Shown piece by piece: positions 1-11,575 of a DNA stretch of 64,000 nucleotides (position 1 is the first letter of the stretch; each line of letters opens with the position of its first letter). Both the position numbers and the translations under genes were made by a program. The notes beneath the pieces were generated by a model that had not been told where the DNA came from, ran no database searches, and was given only the letters and a program-made list of their open reading frames with translations. The stretch is from Chaetorhynchus papuensis (Eukaryota; Chordata; Aves; Passeriformes; Rhipiduridae): contig VWYX01001255.1 in NCBI GenBank assembly GCA_013396525.1, positions 1 through 64,000 on the forward strand, given 5' to 3'.

Positions 1-474
1 GTATGAAATAGAGTTAATTCTCTTCACAGTAGCTGGGATTGGGCTGTGTTCTGGATTTGTGCTGAGAAGAATTGGTAAAACAGGGATGGTTTCATTTCTG
101 CTGAGCAGCATTTACTCAAAGTCTGTTCTGTTTTTCACCCCACCCCAGCAGAGAGGAGTCTGTGAGTGTACGTGGAGTTGGGAGAGTATACAGGACAGCT
201 GATGTCAACTGACTTAAGGAATACCCCATAAAATCTGGCATCATGCTAAGCATATACAGATGGGAGAAGGCTCTGTCCATGGGGGCTGCTGCTGGGGGAC
301 TGGCTGGGCATTGGTCTTTTGGATGTGAGCAAGTGTTTTTAAAAGTGTCATTTGCCTTTCCTCTGGTTTGATTTCTCTCCCTTCAGTTTCAATTTACTAC
401 TATGTTTTTTCTTTCAACTATTAATCTGTCTTTGTCTCAATCCATGAGTTTTCTCGCTTTTACCTTTCTGATTC
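1..474 (+). mobile_element. Avian endogenous retrovirus LTR, 5' edge cut by window
   Basis: The sequence follows an LTR family that I remember as abundant in bird genomes. It opens with the tagagttaattctcttca block, continues with 'ggatttgtgctgag' and 'gctgagcagcatttactca', and ends in the U5-like 'ctcaatccatgagttttct'. The window starts roughly 15 bases inside the expected TG end. The match stops near 474, so the terminal CA end is lost or too diverged to see. A degraded poly(A)-signal-like ATTAAT lies at 420-425. No gag, pol or env similarity follows, so this is a solo or truncated LTR. The copy at 26820-27361 is the same family on the other strand. Family membership is from memory. Confidence 0.75.
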
Positions 475-2996
475 CTATTATGTGGATCCAAAATGTGGAT
501 ATGGTGTAGAAAGAATCCTGATGAACCTATCTCAAAAAAGTACTTAGTGAAACTGGGAAAGCTTTGGAGAACACTAAGAATGGCAAAGGTCAATCTACAT
601 GGAAGGAATGAATAAACAGACTAGGTTTCACATATAGGGAGAGAGACTACAAGAAGCATGTAACATGACACCTACAAAACGGGGAGTCACATGGCAAGGG
701 AAAAGAGAAAGTATTTGATCATTGGCTCTTCAAAGATAAGAAGTAGAAGGCATCCAAAAGAGCTAACAGACATGCAGTTCAAAGAAAAGAGGAGCTTCCT
801 CATATAACAGGCAAGTAAACTGGGGATCTCCTTGTTGCATAAGATGGTGAATATCAAAACTTTACAAGGTTCAGTTGGAATCCAGACAAACCTGTGGGAG
901 ACAAATCTGTTGAGGATGTTCAAAAACTTCTTCTAGCTCAGGCACATCCTCTGATACGCATTGCTGAAGATTGAAAGAGTATTTAGGACCATAATCAGTA
1001 TATTTATAACCTGTTCTTATAACCTTTGTACCCACTTCCAAAGGTGATACTAATCTTGCTCCAACTCATTATAGCTCATTAGAAGTTTGCCCACCTCTCA
1101 TTACACACAGTAGCACCACCATACATGTGATGTAATACAGCTGAACTTCATATTATCCTGAAAGTCAAAATGATACTTAGAGAGCTGAAATATAAAAGAT
1201 GGATGTCAGAGAGTTGTTGTTTGCCCTTTAACCAGCTGTGTGACATCCAGCACAACTGGAAGCAACACCTTCTGCAAAGTAGTAATAGCCAGCAATATAT
1301 TCTTTATAAGCAGTTCTCCAAAGACAGTGCCTCATCAGAAATGCTCATTAAATCAGGACCATGAAGCTGGCGTGGCAGTGAGTCCCTGAGGATATTTGCT
1401 TTCCACTGTGCCTCAACAGAGCTGAAAAGAATAGACTGCAAAAGGATCCAAAATAGACTGCCTATGCCTGTTCACAAGAAACAGCCCAAATACCTTTCTA
1501 GAGTAAATATTATACTTCAATAGTCCCTGTTGTGTGATATGATCCTGACTACAATGCAAGAATGGTGTTGATGCAAATCAAAATTGTAGTTAAAGTGGGT
1601 GAGTCTGCAAGCCGGTCCTGCTAGTGTCGCAGAGGTGTATGTTTTCTCCTTCAGTGAAATTATTTTTAATATTTACCCAAAATATTTGTGAAGCCCCGGT
1701 CCTTGCTTGGCAAGTTTAGCTAAAAGGGACTTAAGGTACTATTTTTCCCTTAGGTGATGCAAAGGAGAACCCAAAGAAAAATTCCCAGAAGGTTAAAACC
1801 AAACTTTATGGGCAAATGGAGGTTGCTTTGAGAGTTTGTGAATTTTAGAAGACCAGGAACTTGGCAAAATTTAAAGCAACATTCATTCAAAATAAAGTAT
1901 TTCACAAAGCATTGACTTAGCAAACTCTATCCATCCACCTCAAATTAACCAAATTGCAGAAAGAAGAAATTAGGAGAAGAAAAGGAGAGAAAGAGAGAAA
2001 AAAGAAAGAGAAAAGAAAGGTATAGCAACCCTGTTGGATCCAGCATGGACTCAGCTGCCCTGAAATCCAAGGACAATAGGGGCATAACAATGTGTGGTCA
2101 TGGCAGTGATGTTTATGAGAGCAATGATGTTTATCTGCTCCTGAGGCCTCCTGTTTCCCCCTCACACATTCCCTAGGCGGGGCTTCTGGTCATCCAGCCA
2201 CTCTGGTGCTCTATTTGGGCTTCAGGGGCAGCATGTGGAATTGTTTCAGGTGACTGCTGGCCATCCTGGGCTGGACTAGATGTTTCAGGGCTGGGGTGTG
2301 GAGCAGGGCATCATTCTACCTTGGCAAAAACTGCCCTGCACACCCGGCTTCAGTTGTTTTGAGCCAGTAATCATTTCCTCCAGGCTCTTGCAACATTAAA
2401 GGATGTTTATTAGCTTATGTCAGAGAGTTTAAATATTTGCATTAATTTTTAACTTTCCACACTTTTTAAAAATAGCTTTCTTGCAAAATCTTAGGAAATC
2501 GCTGACACATTTGTACCAAGGGTCAGCTGTTACCTGTTCCTTTGTTTTTTTTACTTTTTATTTTATTTCCTTTTATACATGTGACATTTATCAAGGCATT
2601 TTGAATTATAGCAAGGCATTCAGTTGCTGTATTAGGTCATCTGTAGCAGCATCAAACATCTAATTTGTACAATCATGGCAACAATGACAATGTCAAGGTT
2701 CAGAAGAAAGCAAAAGTAATGAACATCAATATAACTGAGACATTCTGTAAGATTAAAATTATGAACAGACATCCCTATGAGGTCAGTTTTACCCTTTCTA
2801 ATGTTTCAAAAGGATCTATGAATCTGACCTCTCATTTGCCAAATAAAAGAGTGCTATTACTGATATTGCTAGGTAAAAAAGGATTTCAGATTAGTCATCT
2901 ACCTGGAAAAGATGTTGAGTCATTCACTCAGTGGCTATCAAACTAAGCTTAACACAGTAATCTCCACTTTCCTCAAGATTTGAATTTTTGGGGGTC
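475..2996. other. Unique AT-rich non-coding sequence
   Basis: No gene, RNA or recognisable transposon was found. 2160-2360 is more GC-rich than its surroundings (runs such as ggcggggcttctgg and ctgggctggactagatg) but has no repeat or exon signature I can name. The open frame at 2665-2946 starts at a TTG, not an ATG, and resembles no known protein. Confidence 0.6.
1972..2020 (+). repeat. 49-nt homopurine tract
   Basis: Every base from 1972 to 2020 is A or G (irregular GGAGA/GAAAG mixture). Flanking bases continue purine-rich with a few interruptions. Such tracts can form triplex DNA but are common in vertebrate non-coding DNA. Confidence 0.9.
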
Positions 2997-3052
2997 TTTT
3001 GTTTGGTTTTTTGTTTGTTTTGTGTGGGGTTTTTTGTTTTTGGTTTTGGTTT
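2997..3052 (+). repeat. 56-nt G/T-only low-complexity tract
   Basis: Only G and T occur in this interval (ttttg, tttgg and ttggtt units). Similar G/T runs recur at 7350-7376 and 18290-18377. No fixed repeat unit is present. Confidence 0.9.
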
Positions 3053-6000
3053 ATTTGGTGACAGCTTACTCATTTTTTCTATACTAATTCAAATAATAGT
3101 GACATTTTAGAATGTCTTTCAGGTTACATTAATTGACTTCTAACTGCTAGAAATTTTAAACCTCAAATGAGCTCAATATCAGTTTCACACAAGTAAATAT
3201 GTAAAATAGCCTTTTAGCTGTAAACTGATTTTTAAAAAAAAATGGTAAGGATAATCATGCAGCAGTTAGAGAGATGGTTTGTATAACCCAAACCACCACT
3301 GCTTGCTGTATATTTAAAGAAAGTTCTTAATGGGTTTCATAAAGCTGACTTCCAAGGCTGTACCTCAAAACTAAAAAGGCTTGTACAGTTATTACATGCT
3401 TTAATACAATGACATCCAGAAGAGAGAAAACCATCAGCACAATAATGAAAATTAATTAGGATGAAACCAGTCCAGCAGTCTAAACGAGAGCATTATCAAT
3501 CAAGCTTATACACAAGATGCTTTCGTCTGCTGGGAATAAACAGGTTTCAAAATCATAAGACCTCGCTGCAACATAAAGTCCAGGAGACCTGACTGAGTAT
3601 AAAAATCATTAAAAGACTAAATATAGACTCTGTTCTATATATTTTGTGTTGGTGACAAGTGTAATTATAGGTCACCACTGGTTTCTTTTCATCAGAAGTG
3701 CAGACTGCTTTAAGGAAAGATGAAAAGTATCTCGTCACTCAGTCTTACTGGTCAGTATCTCAGCAGAGAAAAGGAATAAAGCACATGTTAAACAAGCATG
3801 AAATTTCATGGTATTAGAGAACTGACAAAGAAGTACTGTATTCAGAATGGGAAAAAAATATTAAGTAGCATTTATCAATACGTGAGCCGTGCACCCAGCA
3901 TTCTGTGTCTGAAAGACCTCAGTCTTTCAGGCTTACTGGTTAGAGATGCTGGGTCTTTGGAAATTACAGTTATTTCTAATGAAAAAGAAATTATTTCTCT
4001 AGCTGAGAAACAGGCAAAAGAAAAACATATACTTTACTTAACCAGCAAGGAGTTGGGGTATTTCAGCAGTTATTCAGAAGAGGAATTTGATATCCAGTGA
4101 CGAAAGGCATGATAGATTATAATTTCAAAGTACCATACTAATTATTATCACTAAGAACAACCTGCCATGGAGAATGGTTTATTATAGTGGAACTATATAA
4201 TTCATGCATTAGTATGTACACTGTGTTGACCAAAACTTTTTTCTTCTTAGTGTCCACCTAAGGTTTTGTTCCTTCTCAGTGTTGAAATCAACCCTAGTCC
4301 TAAAGCTTCAATAGATAGGGCAAAAGAAAGATTTCACTCTTATCATTGTAAAGGCAAGGGCAGGTTGAATTGAGAGTTTAAGAAACTCCTAGATTGCTCC
4401 ATTCCATTACGACAAGTAATCCAAGCAACAGACTCAACAAACAAAAATTTTATGTTTGGGCTAGAAATACATTGGACAGAGAGAGTCTCACTCTGATTAT
4501 TTAAGTGCTTCAATTTCCTGTTTTCTCAGTCAGCAGGTGACCTAGAGCTCCCTAATCATAAGACAACTATCTAAAAAGGCAGATGCTGTGTGGTAAATCC
4601 AGAAATAAGTACCACAGAAATACATTGGTGGGAAAAAAGCTACCTTGGACTGATACGCAAGAGAACTTTTAGTGATACAGCTTGATTTTATTTTAGCTGT
4701 GAGCATACCTAAGGGTTCTTTGTCACAGATTTTTATACATGACAGCGTAGAGGGAACTGTGTAAGTGTAGCAGGTTTGGCAGAGCTACTACATGTGTGGC
4801 AGTGCTACGCCAAGAATGTTCCAGAAGGGGTCATTTATACATAGTGTAACAGTATTCCTTTCCACCAAAGGATGGATTTGGAAGGAAAGGGGGTTTCATG
4901 ATTGCCATAGGTTTCCACATTCAATTAATTTATGCAGGAAATATCTTTCACTTTGTGTCCAAACCGAAAATTTACTGGCACATTCCAAGTCTCCTTCCTT
5001 CTTCCGGGTTCACAATTTCCAAACCTTGCATCGGTTCCAAGCACCATAGCACAAGGAACATCCTGTAGACCTACAGAAAAATGACACAGCATTAATAACA
5101 GACTCAGGAATATGTCAGCAATCATCTTGACAGAAACTATCATACAGGATATGATACCATCAAGCTCAGGTTGGTCTACAGCCATGCATTTCAACATGGT
5201 GCATTATTCTAGAACATGTAAATCAAACTTGAAAGTGCCAGGCAATGGAAAGGAAGGATTAAAAAAAAGAAAAGAAACAAAACACAAATCCAAATACAAT
5301 TAAGCTGTAATTTCCAATTGTGTCTACATTACTCTTTTCCCCTCATAAGTCTTACTAAATTCAATGGTAATTTGCTTTGGCTTCGGAGACTGTAGATACC
5401 AAATTATTTTGGGGCATATTCTGGATAATTGGATTAATATGGATTCAAAATCCACTGTCACAAAGGTACTTAAACAACTTATACTGTAGCAGAAGTATTG
5501 GTACCTGAATAAGCAACTGTAATTAGTATTTTAATTACATTGTGTCCCCTGATTAATTACAGATTTAAAAAAATACCACGTTTCCTTAAAATGAAAGATC
5601 AAACTCTTGTGGGAGAAAACAGGAGAGAACTGCCCACAGAGAAGCCAGTGTTAACTTTTCAGACAAGTCTTCACATCCTGCCATGCTAAATTTCTCATAA
5701 ATCCATGACAAACATTTCAATAGTTCTTCTAAAGCTTCCCTGTAAAACATCTCCAAAACAACAAGTACGGAGAACACAATTTGTGCCAGAAGTCTGATGG
5801 ATATTATGTTAAAGGATGCATATTATCTCCAGGTACACTCAAATTTATTAAGTTGCAGTCTATAACCATAAGACTGTGTCATGGAACCTTTGATTTATGG
5901 CAAGGAAAAGAAGACATTAGTGCTCTTCTACAAGAAATAAGAGAGATGGAGTCATTAGTATTTGTACAGCAACCTAGTCAATCTAGTGATTTAGTAACAA

Positions 6001-6297
6001 GTTTGCATACGCTTTAATTATAAAGTTCTCAGAAATATCATTACCTGAAAACCAAAAGATATATTCCCTCCTAATACAGGTCCACTGAGAGCTATTTCCA
6101 TGGATAATTTGACCCTAAATTCTCAGCTCCACTGACTATGACAAGCTGCCTAATTCACACAATTATTTTAAATTAATAGCTATCTCTTTCCAAAACAAAA
6201 AGAAAGTGCTGCAAGAATTTTCATGAGGAGACTTGCTATCCAGGAAAACCATAATAGGCATTTAATCCCAACCCAACTACCTAGATCTTCATGCAAT
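3053..6297. other. Unique AT-rich non-coding sequence
   Basis: The only open frame of note is 3798-4100 on the plus strand: 100 codons with a true ATG and A at -3. It is rich in Ile, Glu, Lys and Ser, and has no signal peptide, membrane segment or family motif that I recognise. There is no promoter, splice or poly(A) context to make it a gene. A frame at 5781-6017 begins with TTG and is likewise unrecognised. Confidence 0.55.
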
Positions 6298-6361
6298 TCC
6301 AGCAGGCAGGTGCCTGCTGGAGGAGCTGAAGTGATGCCAGAAGATGTGCAGTGCACATCTT
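6298..6361. repeat. Two adjacent perfect hairpins
   Basis: Hairpin 1 has 11-bp arms at 6298-6308 (tccagcaggca) and 6311-6321 with a 2-base loop. Hairpin 2 has 10-bp arms at 6341-6350 (aagatgtgca) and 6352-6361 with a 1-base loop. They are 19 bases apart and both arms pair without mismatch. The function is unknown. The loops are too tight for a typical microRNA precursor; DNA cruciforms are possible. Confidence 0.85.
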
Positions 6362-9300
6362 TGCTTCAGGAGGGAAAAGGAAGGAGACCAGTTGCGTGAG
6401 AGAGCTAAAAGAGCTCAGGTAACTCTTCTTAAAGCTCAAGGAAGACTGGGGCAAGCAAAGGAACATCTGAAGAACAAGAGTTCTTCCAAAGCTCAGGCAT
6501 CATAGTCTAAAACTAAGTTATGAGTAGGAGATATCCTTTTATTCGATTAGTCTTTGAAAAATTTTTTGCTCTTTTAAATGTATCTTTATTATATTTTTAT
6601 AACCTGTTCTGACCACATGGCCTGCAGATAGCAGTTTAGCTTTTACCTGATAGATGATAAAATCCATGCTGAGAACAGCTCAGATAAGGTCAGAACAAGG
6701 TACCATCAGCAGGGTCAGTTACTGAATTATTGAAAAAAGGGAAGATACCTTTGGATTTTATAGAACTGATTGGTAAAAAAATCAGGTTTTCAATTTCATG
6801 GGAGTTACCAAACAGAGATACATAATTGCACTACTGTAAAAACAAAGGAGACAATAAAAATTGAGTAGTGTTACTTATGTTTTTCAAACGTGAAAAGTAT
6901 TATTTTTTATAAAAAATAAAATGTCCTGGCTATTGAAGTGGCAATGATAATGAAGCACACATGCATATGTTTAAGTACTAATACACCCATAGAACTGGAA
7001 AAAAATGATTTAATTTCTTGGTTCTTGAGGAAGCTGAGGCTCAATACTCCAGCTTTGCTTTTTATTAGAATGTCAGTCTAGAACTCCAATAACAGTCAGT
7101 TGTACAAACTTTGACAACTCTACATTTGCTAATCCCAAGGACAGCAAAGAAATATCAGTTCTAAATTACAAAAGAAGTTAATGCAGAATAATATTGTAAA
7201 ATAATCAAAAAATTATAATTACTGAGATTGAAGCAGTGCTCAGTGCGTTTCATGTGCTGCCTTACATTTAAACTGCATTTAAACTAAAATTGTTTAAAAC
7301 ATATTTACTCTGTCTTTATATTTCTGCAATTATATATACATTTATTTTTCTGGTTTTGGTTTTGTTTTTGTTTTTAATGCACCACAGCTAGCAAAATCTC
7401 ATTAAAGAAACAAGAACTGACACTTAAGACCTGAGTATGTTATAGTATCCTTATTTCATGCTGGATGCAAAATTAAGGCAAATATTTTCACTGCCATATT
7501 CTATTGTTATTTTTAGAGTTCTTCAAATCCACACACAACTACAGAAAGATGAGAAAGTCAGCACTTGCAAAGGCTTTACGTTGTAAAGAACCAGATTCTC
7601 CAACGTCAAACTACCCATGGCTAAAAAAAGATTGTTTTCTCTGTGTGACTCTGATGAGCCTTCTCTCAAGGCTTTTGAAGCATCTGCAAGAAGGTATGCC
7701 ATGTCACAGTACTCCTGCACAGCACCAAAATTTCCTGTATTCAGCCCCTCCTCTGCTCTCTTTCACGAGAGCCAGCCTCACCATGGCCACCCATAATTTG
7801 ACTGGCAACATCCAACTCTGCATGTGTCATTGAAGACTCTGAGCAGGTTTTGGTTGGAACTTTCACTATGTGGTGGTGCAGGGTGAAGTCAATTTGCTGC
7901 TGGGAATAAAGTCAATTAAGTGCTGTGAATGGGAACTTGCAAGCACTAGGGCTTTACTGAGGGCACAACCTACATAGGTTGCTGTGACAGACCAGTTTTT
8001 TCATGCAGTATTTTAAGGAAGATGAGAAGGGCATTTAGCTCATTATTTGTACCAAAAGCCTAGATCTAGTCTTGTGCTATTAAATTTCAGCACTTATTTG
8101 CAGCTTCAAGTTGTGGCACCAGAGAATTGGCTATATTTAGACAAGACTATCCATACAATGTGCAGAAGAGTTGGCAAATTTAGATTTTTTTTTTAATGCT
8201 GTACTGTAGTCATGGAAAGTTTTCTAGCATTGATAACTATATGAGTGCTGAATATCTTCTACACTGTGTAGATTTGTGTTCTCTAGAATGCAACAAAAAA
8301 GGAGGAAATGAGTACTGCCGTAACACTATCAATGCAGCCAAAATCTAATTTCCTATACTTCTTTTTCAAATGAAAGCACACAGAAATACACCACGGTAAA
8401 TCCAGCATGAGTAATTTTCAAAGACATTCCGACCATCAAAATTATCTCTTTACCTGACAATTTTTGTTTATACCCTCATTTTCTTGAAAAAAGTCTCTTT
8501 TTATTTCCTGCCAGATTCATTCCAGGCACTTTCCTGGGATCTGGTAAAAGAAAGCACTACAGGTCCTAAATTAAACGTGCTCTATAGCTGTTCACAAATA
8601 TCTAAAAAGTACTTGCATGCATGTTTAATGTTGTCACACGTCTTCCAATTCACTATGTCATACTTACATCTCCCAGTGATAAGGTGTGTTACAAACATTT
8701 TCTAGTTCAGTAATGTAAACAAAGTGTAAATTATTCACAGATGGACAGACTCTGAGATGAACCCAGGGTAAAAACCATTTCTATGAAATTTTGGAAGGAG
8801 TCCCTTGAATTCCCCAGTGCTGAAGTTATGTGGCAGAATAGAATTATTTTGTAAAGGGTTTCTGCTATCTAGGTTGAACTATACTGAACCCTTTAAGGCA
8901 CCTATAATACCTGAAAACTATAGATAAACCATTTCACTGATTATATGTTTGTTCTGTGGTACCTGCAAGATATAAATCAGGGCGGTTCAAAATCCCTGTC
9001 TAAATTATTGGATGTAAAATTGATTTCAGCTGAAGAATTTTTCCCCTTTTGTTCTGTCAAGGCTGCTATTATTTCTGAGATTTTTTCTTTTGAAGCTGAA
9101 GGAAAACCAAGTGTCAGCACAAATACCAAATATTTCCACTAGGTTTGATTTCTCTAGCGCTTCATCATAATAACTGTTTTCTTTCTGCCCTCATTTACAC
9201 CCCTTGCTATAAATGACCTTCCCCACTGCTTTGCTTCTCCTGAGAGCATTGTATGGCTGCTGTGATTTAGCTGCTCTCTTCTATTCTCACTGGAGAGGTG

Positions 9301-10711
9301 ATCACAGTGCACCAACTGAAATGCGTTTGGAAACCATGACAAGCAAAATGAGGGAGGAGGCAGTCATCCCAAATCTCACCTTTCACACGTTTGCATGGCC
9401 GTTGTTTTTCTGTCAAACTTTTGCACAGACAGAAAAGCTTTCTTGTGGACAACATATGCACGTTGAGCCAGGGCCCAAGCCCAGGCTGTAGGAACGATAG
9501 ATGTTTCAAGCCTCTGTAATGCAGGGGTGAAGGCTGCCAGCGCACTCCTACATTCATTGTATATGCGGGCTGCTCGCTGAGTTGGCTGCTTTCCTTCCCA
9601 GGGAAAAAACTAGCTTATGGAATATGAGCCCTCTCTTATTTCTTAGAAAAAAAAAAACCAACACAAAAACAAGTGGTATGCAACAACACTACCAAATTAT
9701 GCAAATTGCCTTGTCACACTTATCAGACTGACATTTCTAGAGAGACTGGAAATTGCCAAAAGATTTCTAGCTCTAGGCAGACAATGCCATTACAGTATGG
9801 CTTAGAGCCATAAGACCCTGCTAAGAATTCAGTTTCCTTAGACTATCCCTTTCACAGACTTATTTCAAATAAAATATATGTGCTCAGCTTTCAGGGCTTT
9901 ATTGGTTTTGGTTTGGGGTTTTTCTTCCTTTTGTCTACATATGGTATGCACTGTTCAGACTTGTAGACAATGGCATGAAATACAATCTAAGTTAACTAGA
10001 AGCAGCATACCATTAAAACTGTCAGACTGAGCTGCAGGTTATGGCACAGATGGGCTGCCAAATATTAGTCACAACATGTGGCCAATCACCAGAGTGTATT
10101 TCAAGCAGAATTGTTGGTGAATCAAAATAACCAGAAAAGCTATTTCAGAAAGCTGAATTAAATAAAATTAATTCCCTTCAAGTAGAGAATATAAGTTCAG
10201 GCTAACCTCATTCTTATGTTGTATACGAAAAATCTCCTGTTACTCAACTTAAACTGATCCCTTCTATTTCAAAGTCTCTTCATATTTTCCAAAGCATGGG
10301 TGTATGTGTATTTCATAGCTTTAAGGAAAATGAGGCATATTGAAATATTAAATAATAGAATCAATCACATCATAGTTACAATACTACAGAGACCCAATTT
10401 TGGCAATTTTAATTTGACTTGCCCTTCACTGTTCAGGGAAGACAGGTCTGTAAGAGAACAGAAGAATATACCAGTGCGTCTCAACCTGTGTGTTGGGCAG
10501 CAGTAGAAAAGAGCAAAATCTTCCCATGAAAAAAAATTCCATAGGATGTTCTCTAGTGATATTTCACAGCAGCACAATATTTGGTAAAAGATACTCCAAA
10601 AAACTGTGCTCATAATAAAATATATTGAAGTCATGAATATTTGTCATGCAATGCCAGTTTGGAAGTTTCTGTGGACTAAATAAATCTATATATCTATGAT
10701 CTAGAACTACA
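6362..10711. other. Unique AT-rich non-coding sequence
   Basis: No recognisable gene or transposon. 9190-9600 is slightly GC-richer and open in several frames for 60-96 codons on both strands. This looks like low stop density rather than an exon, because no good acceptor/donor pair flanks a frame. 7690-7830 is also GC-richer and unidentified. Confidence 0.55.
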
Positions 10712-10743
10712 TCTATATCATCTCTATCTATCTATCTCTATCT
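10712..10743 (+). repeat. Imperfect (TATC)n microsatellite
   Basis: A short run of tatc/tctc units (atctctatctatctatctc), preceded by scattered related units from 10684. Confidence 0.85.
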
Positions 10744-10810
10744 GCATAAAAGTAATCACTCTGATACTACAACATAAACTTTAGCATCTCAGGTAAGATT
10801 TAGCATTCAG

Positions 10811-11575
10811 GCTGGGTCAATGGGCCAAGGCAAGTGCTATGAGGTTCATGAAGGCCAAGTGCCTCAATTTGCACTTGAGTCACAACACCAACACTACAGG
10901 CTGAGGGCAGAGTCTTTGGAAAGCAGCCCATCAGAAAAGGACCTGTGGGTGCTGGTTGACAGCTGCTGAACATGAGCCAGTGTGTGACCAGGTGGCAAAG
11001 AAGGCCAATGGCACCTGGCCTGTGTCAGCAACAGTGTGGCCAGCAGGACCAGGGCAGTGACTGTCCCCTGTAATTATCACTGGTGAGGCCACTCCTTGAA
11101 TCCTGTGTTCAGTTCGGGCCCCTCACNNNNNNNNNNNNNNNNNNNNNNNNNNNNNNNNNNNNNNNNNNNNNNNNNNNNNNNNNNNNNNNNNNNNNNNNNN
11201 NNNNNNNNNNNNNNNNNNNNNNNNNNNNNNNNNNNNNNNNNNNNNNNNNNNNNNNNNNNNNNNNNNNNNNNNNNNNNNNNNNNNNNNNNNNNNNNNNNNN
11301 NNNNNNNNNNNNNNNNNNNNNNNNNNNNNNNNNNNNNNNNNNNNNNNNNNNNNNNNNNNNNNNNNNNNNNNNNNNNNNNNNNNNNNNNNNNNNNNNNNNN
11401 NNNNNNNNNNNNNNNNNNNNNNNNNNNNNNNGAGTCACCATCCTTGAAGGTGTTCAAGAGAAGACTGGGTGTGGCACTTAGTGCTGTGGTCATTGACAAG
11501 GTCATTATGGGTCAAAGCTTGGACATGATGATCTTGGAAGTATTTCACAGCCTAAATGATTCTGTGAAATCAGAC
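10811..11575 (+). mobile_element. CR1 LINE fragment (ORF2 C-terminus and 3' end)
   Basis: The left part carries the typical avian CR1 ORF2 C-terminal coding blocks. Examples are 'ggccaagtgcctcaattt', 'gaaaaggacctgtgggtgct' (EKDL-VLVD), 'gaacatgagccag', 'aagaaggccaatgg' (KKANG), 'agtgtggccagcaggacca' and 'ctggtgaggccactcct', ending in 'ttcgggcccctcac'. After the N run the right part resumes with 'gagtcaccatccttgaagg' and 'gtgttcaagagaagactgg', and finishes with the CR1-type end 'atgattctgtga'. Several stops and frameshifts interrupt the frame, so it is inactive. CR1 encodes an endonuclease/reverse transcriptase that integrates by target-primed reverse transcription and leaves 5'-truncated copies like this one. 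Confidence 0.93.
11127..11431. other. Assembly gap, 305 Ns
   Basis: An unresolved run of N inside the plus-strand CR1. From the CR1 sequence on both sides, the missing bases should be the ordinary CR1 stretch between the end of ORF2 and the 3' terminus. Apparent long open frames across this interval are artefacts of the Ns. Confidence 0.98.

Noticed and set aside
2665..2946. 93-codon frame
   Set aside because: Begins with TTG, not ATG, and the peptide resembles nothing I know.
3798..4100. 100-codon ATG frame with a favourable start context
   Set aside because: No known motif, no splice or poly(A) context; frames of this size are expected several times in the window.
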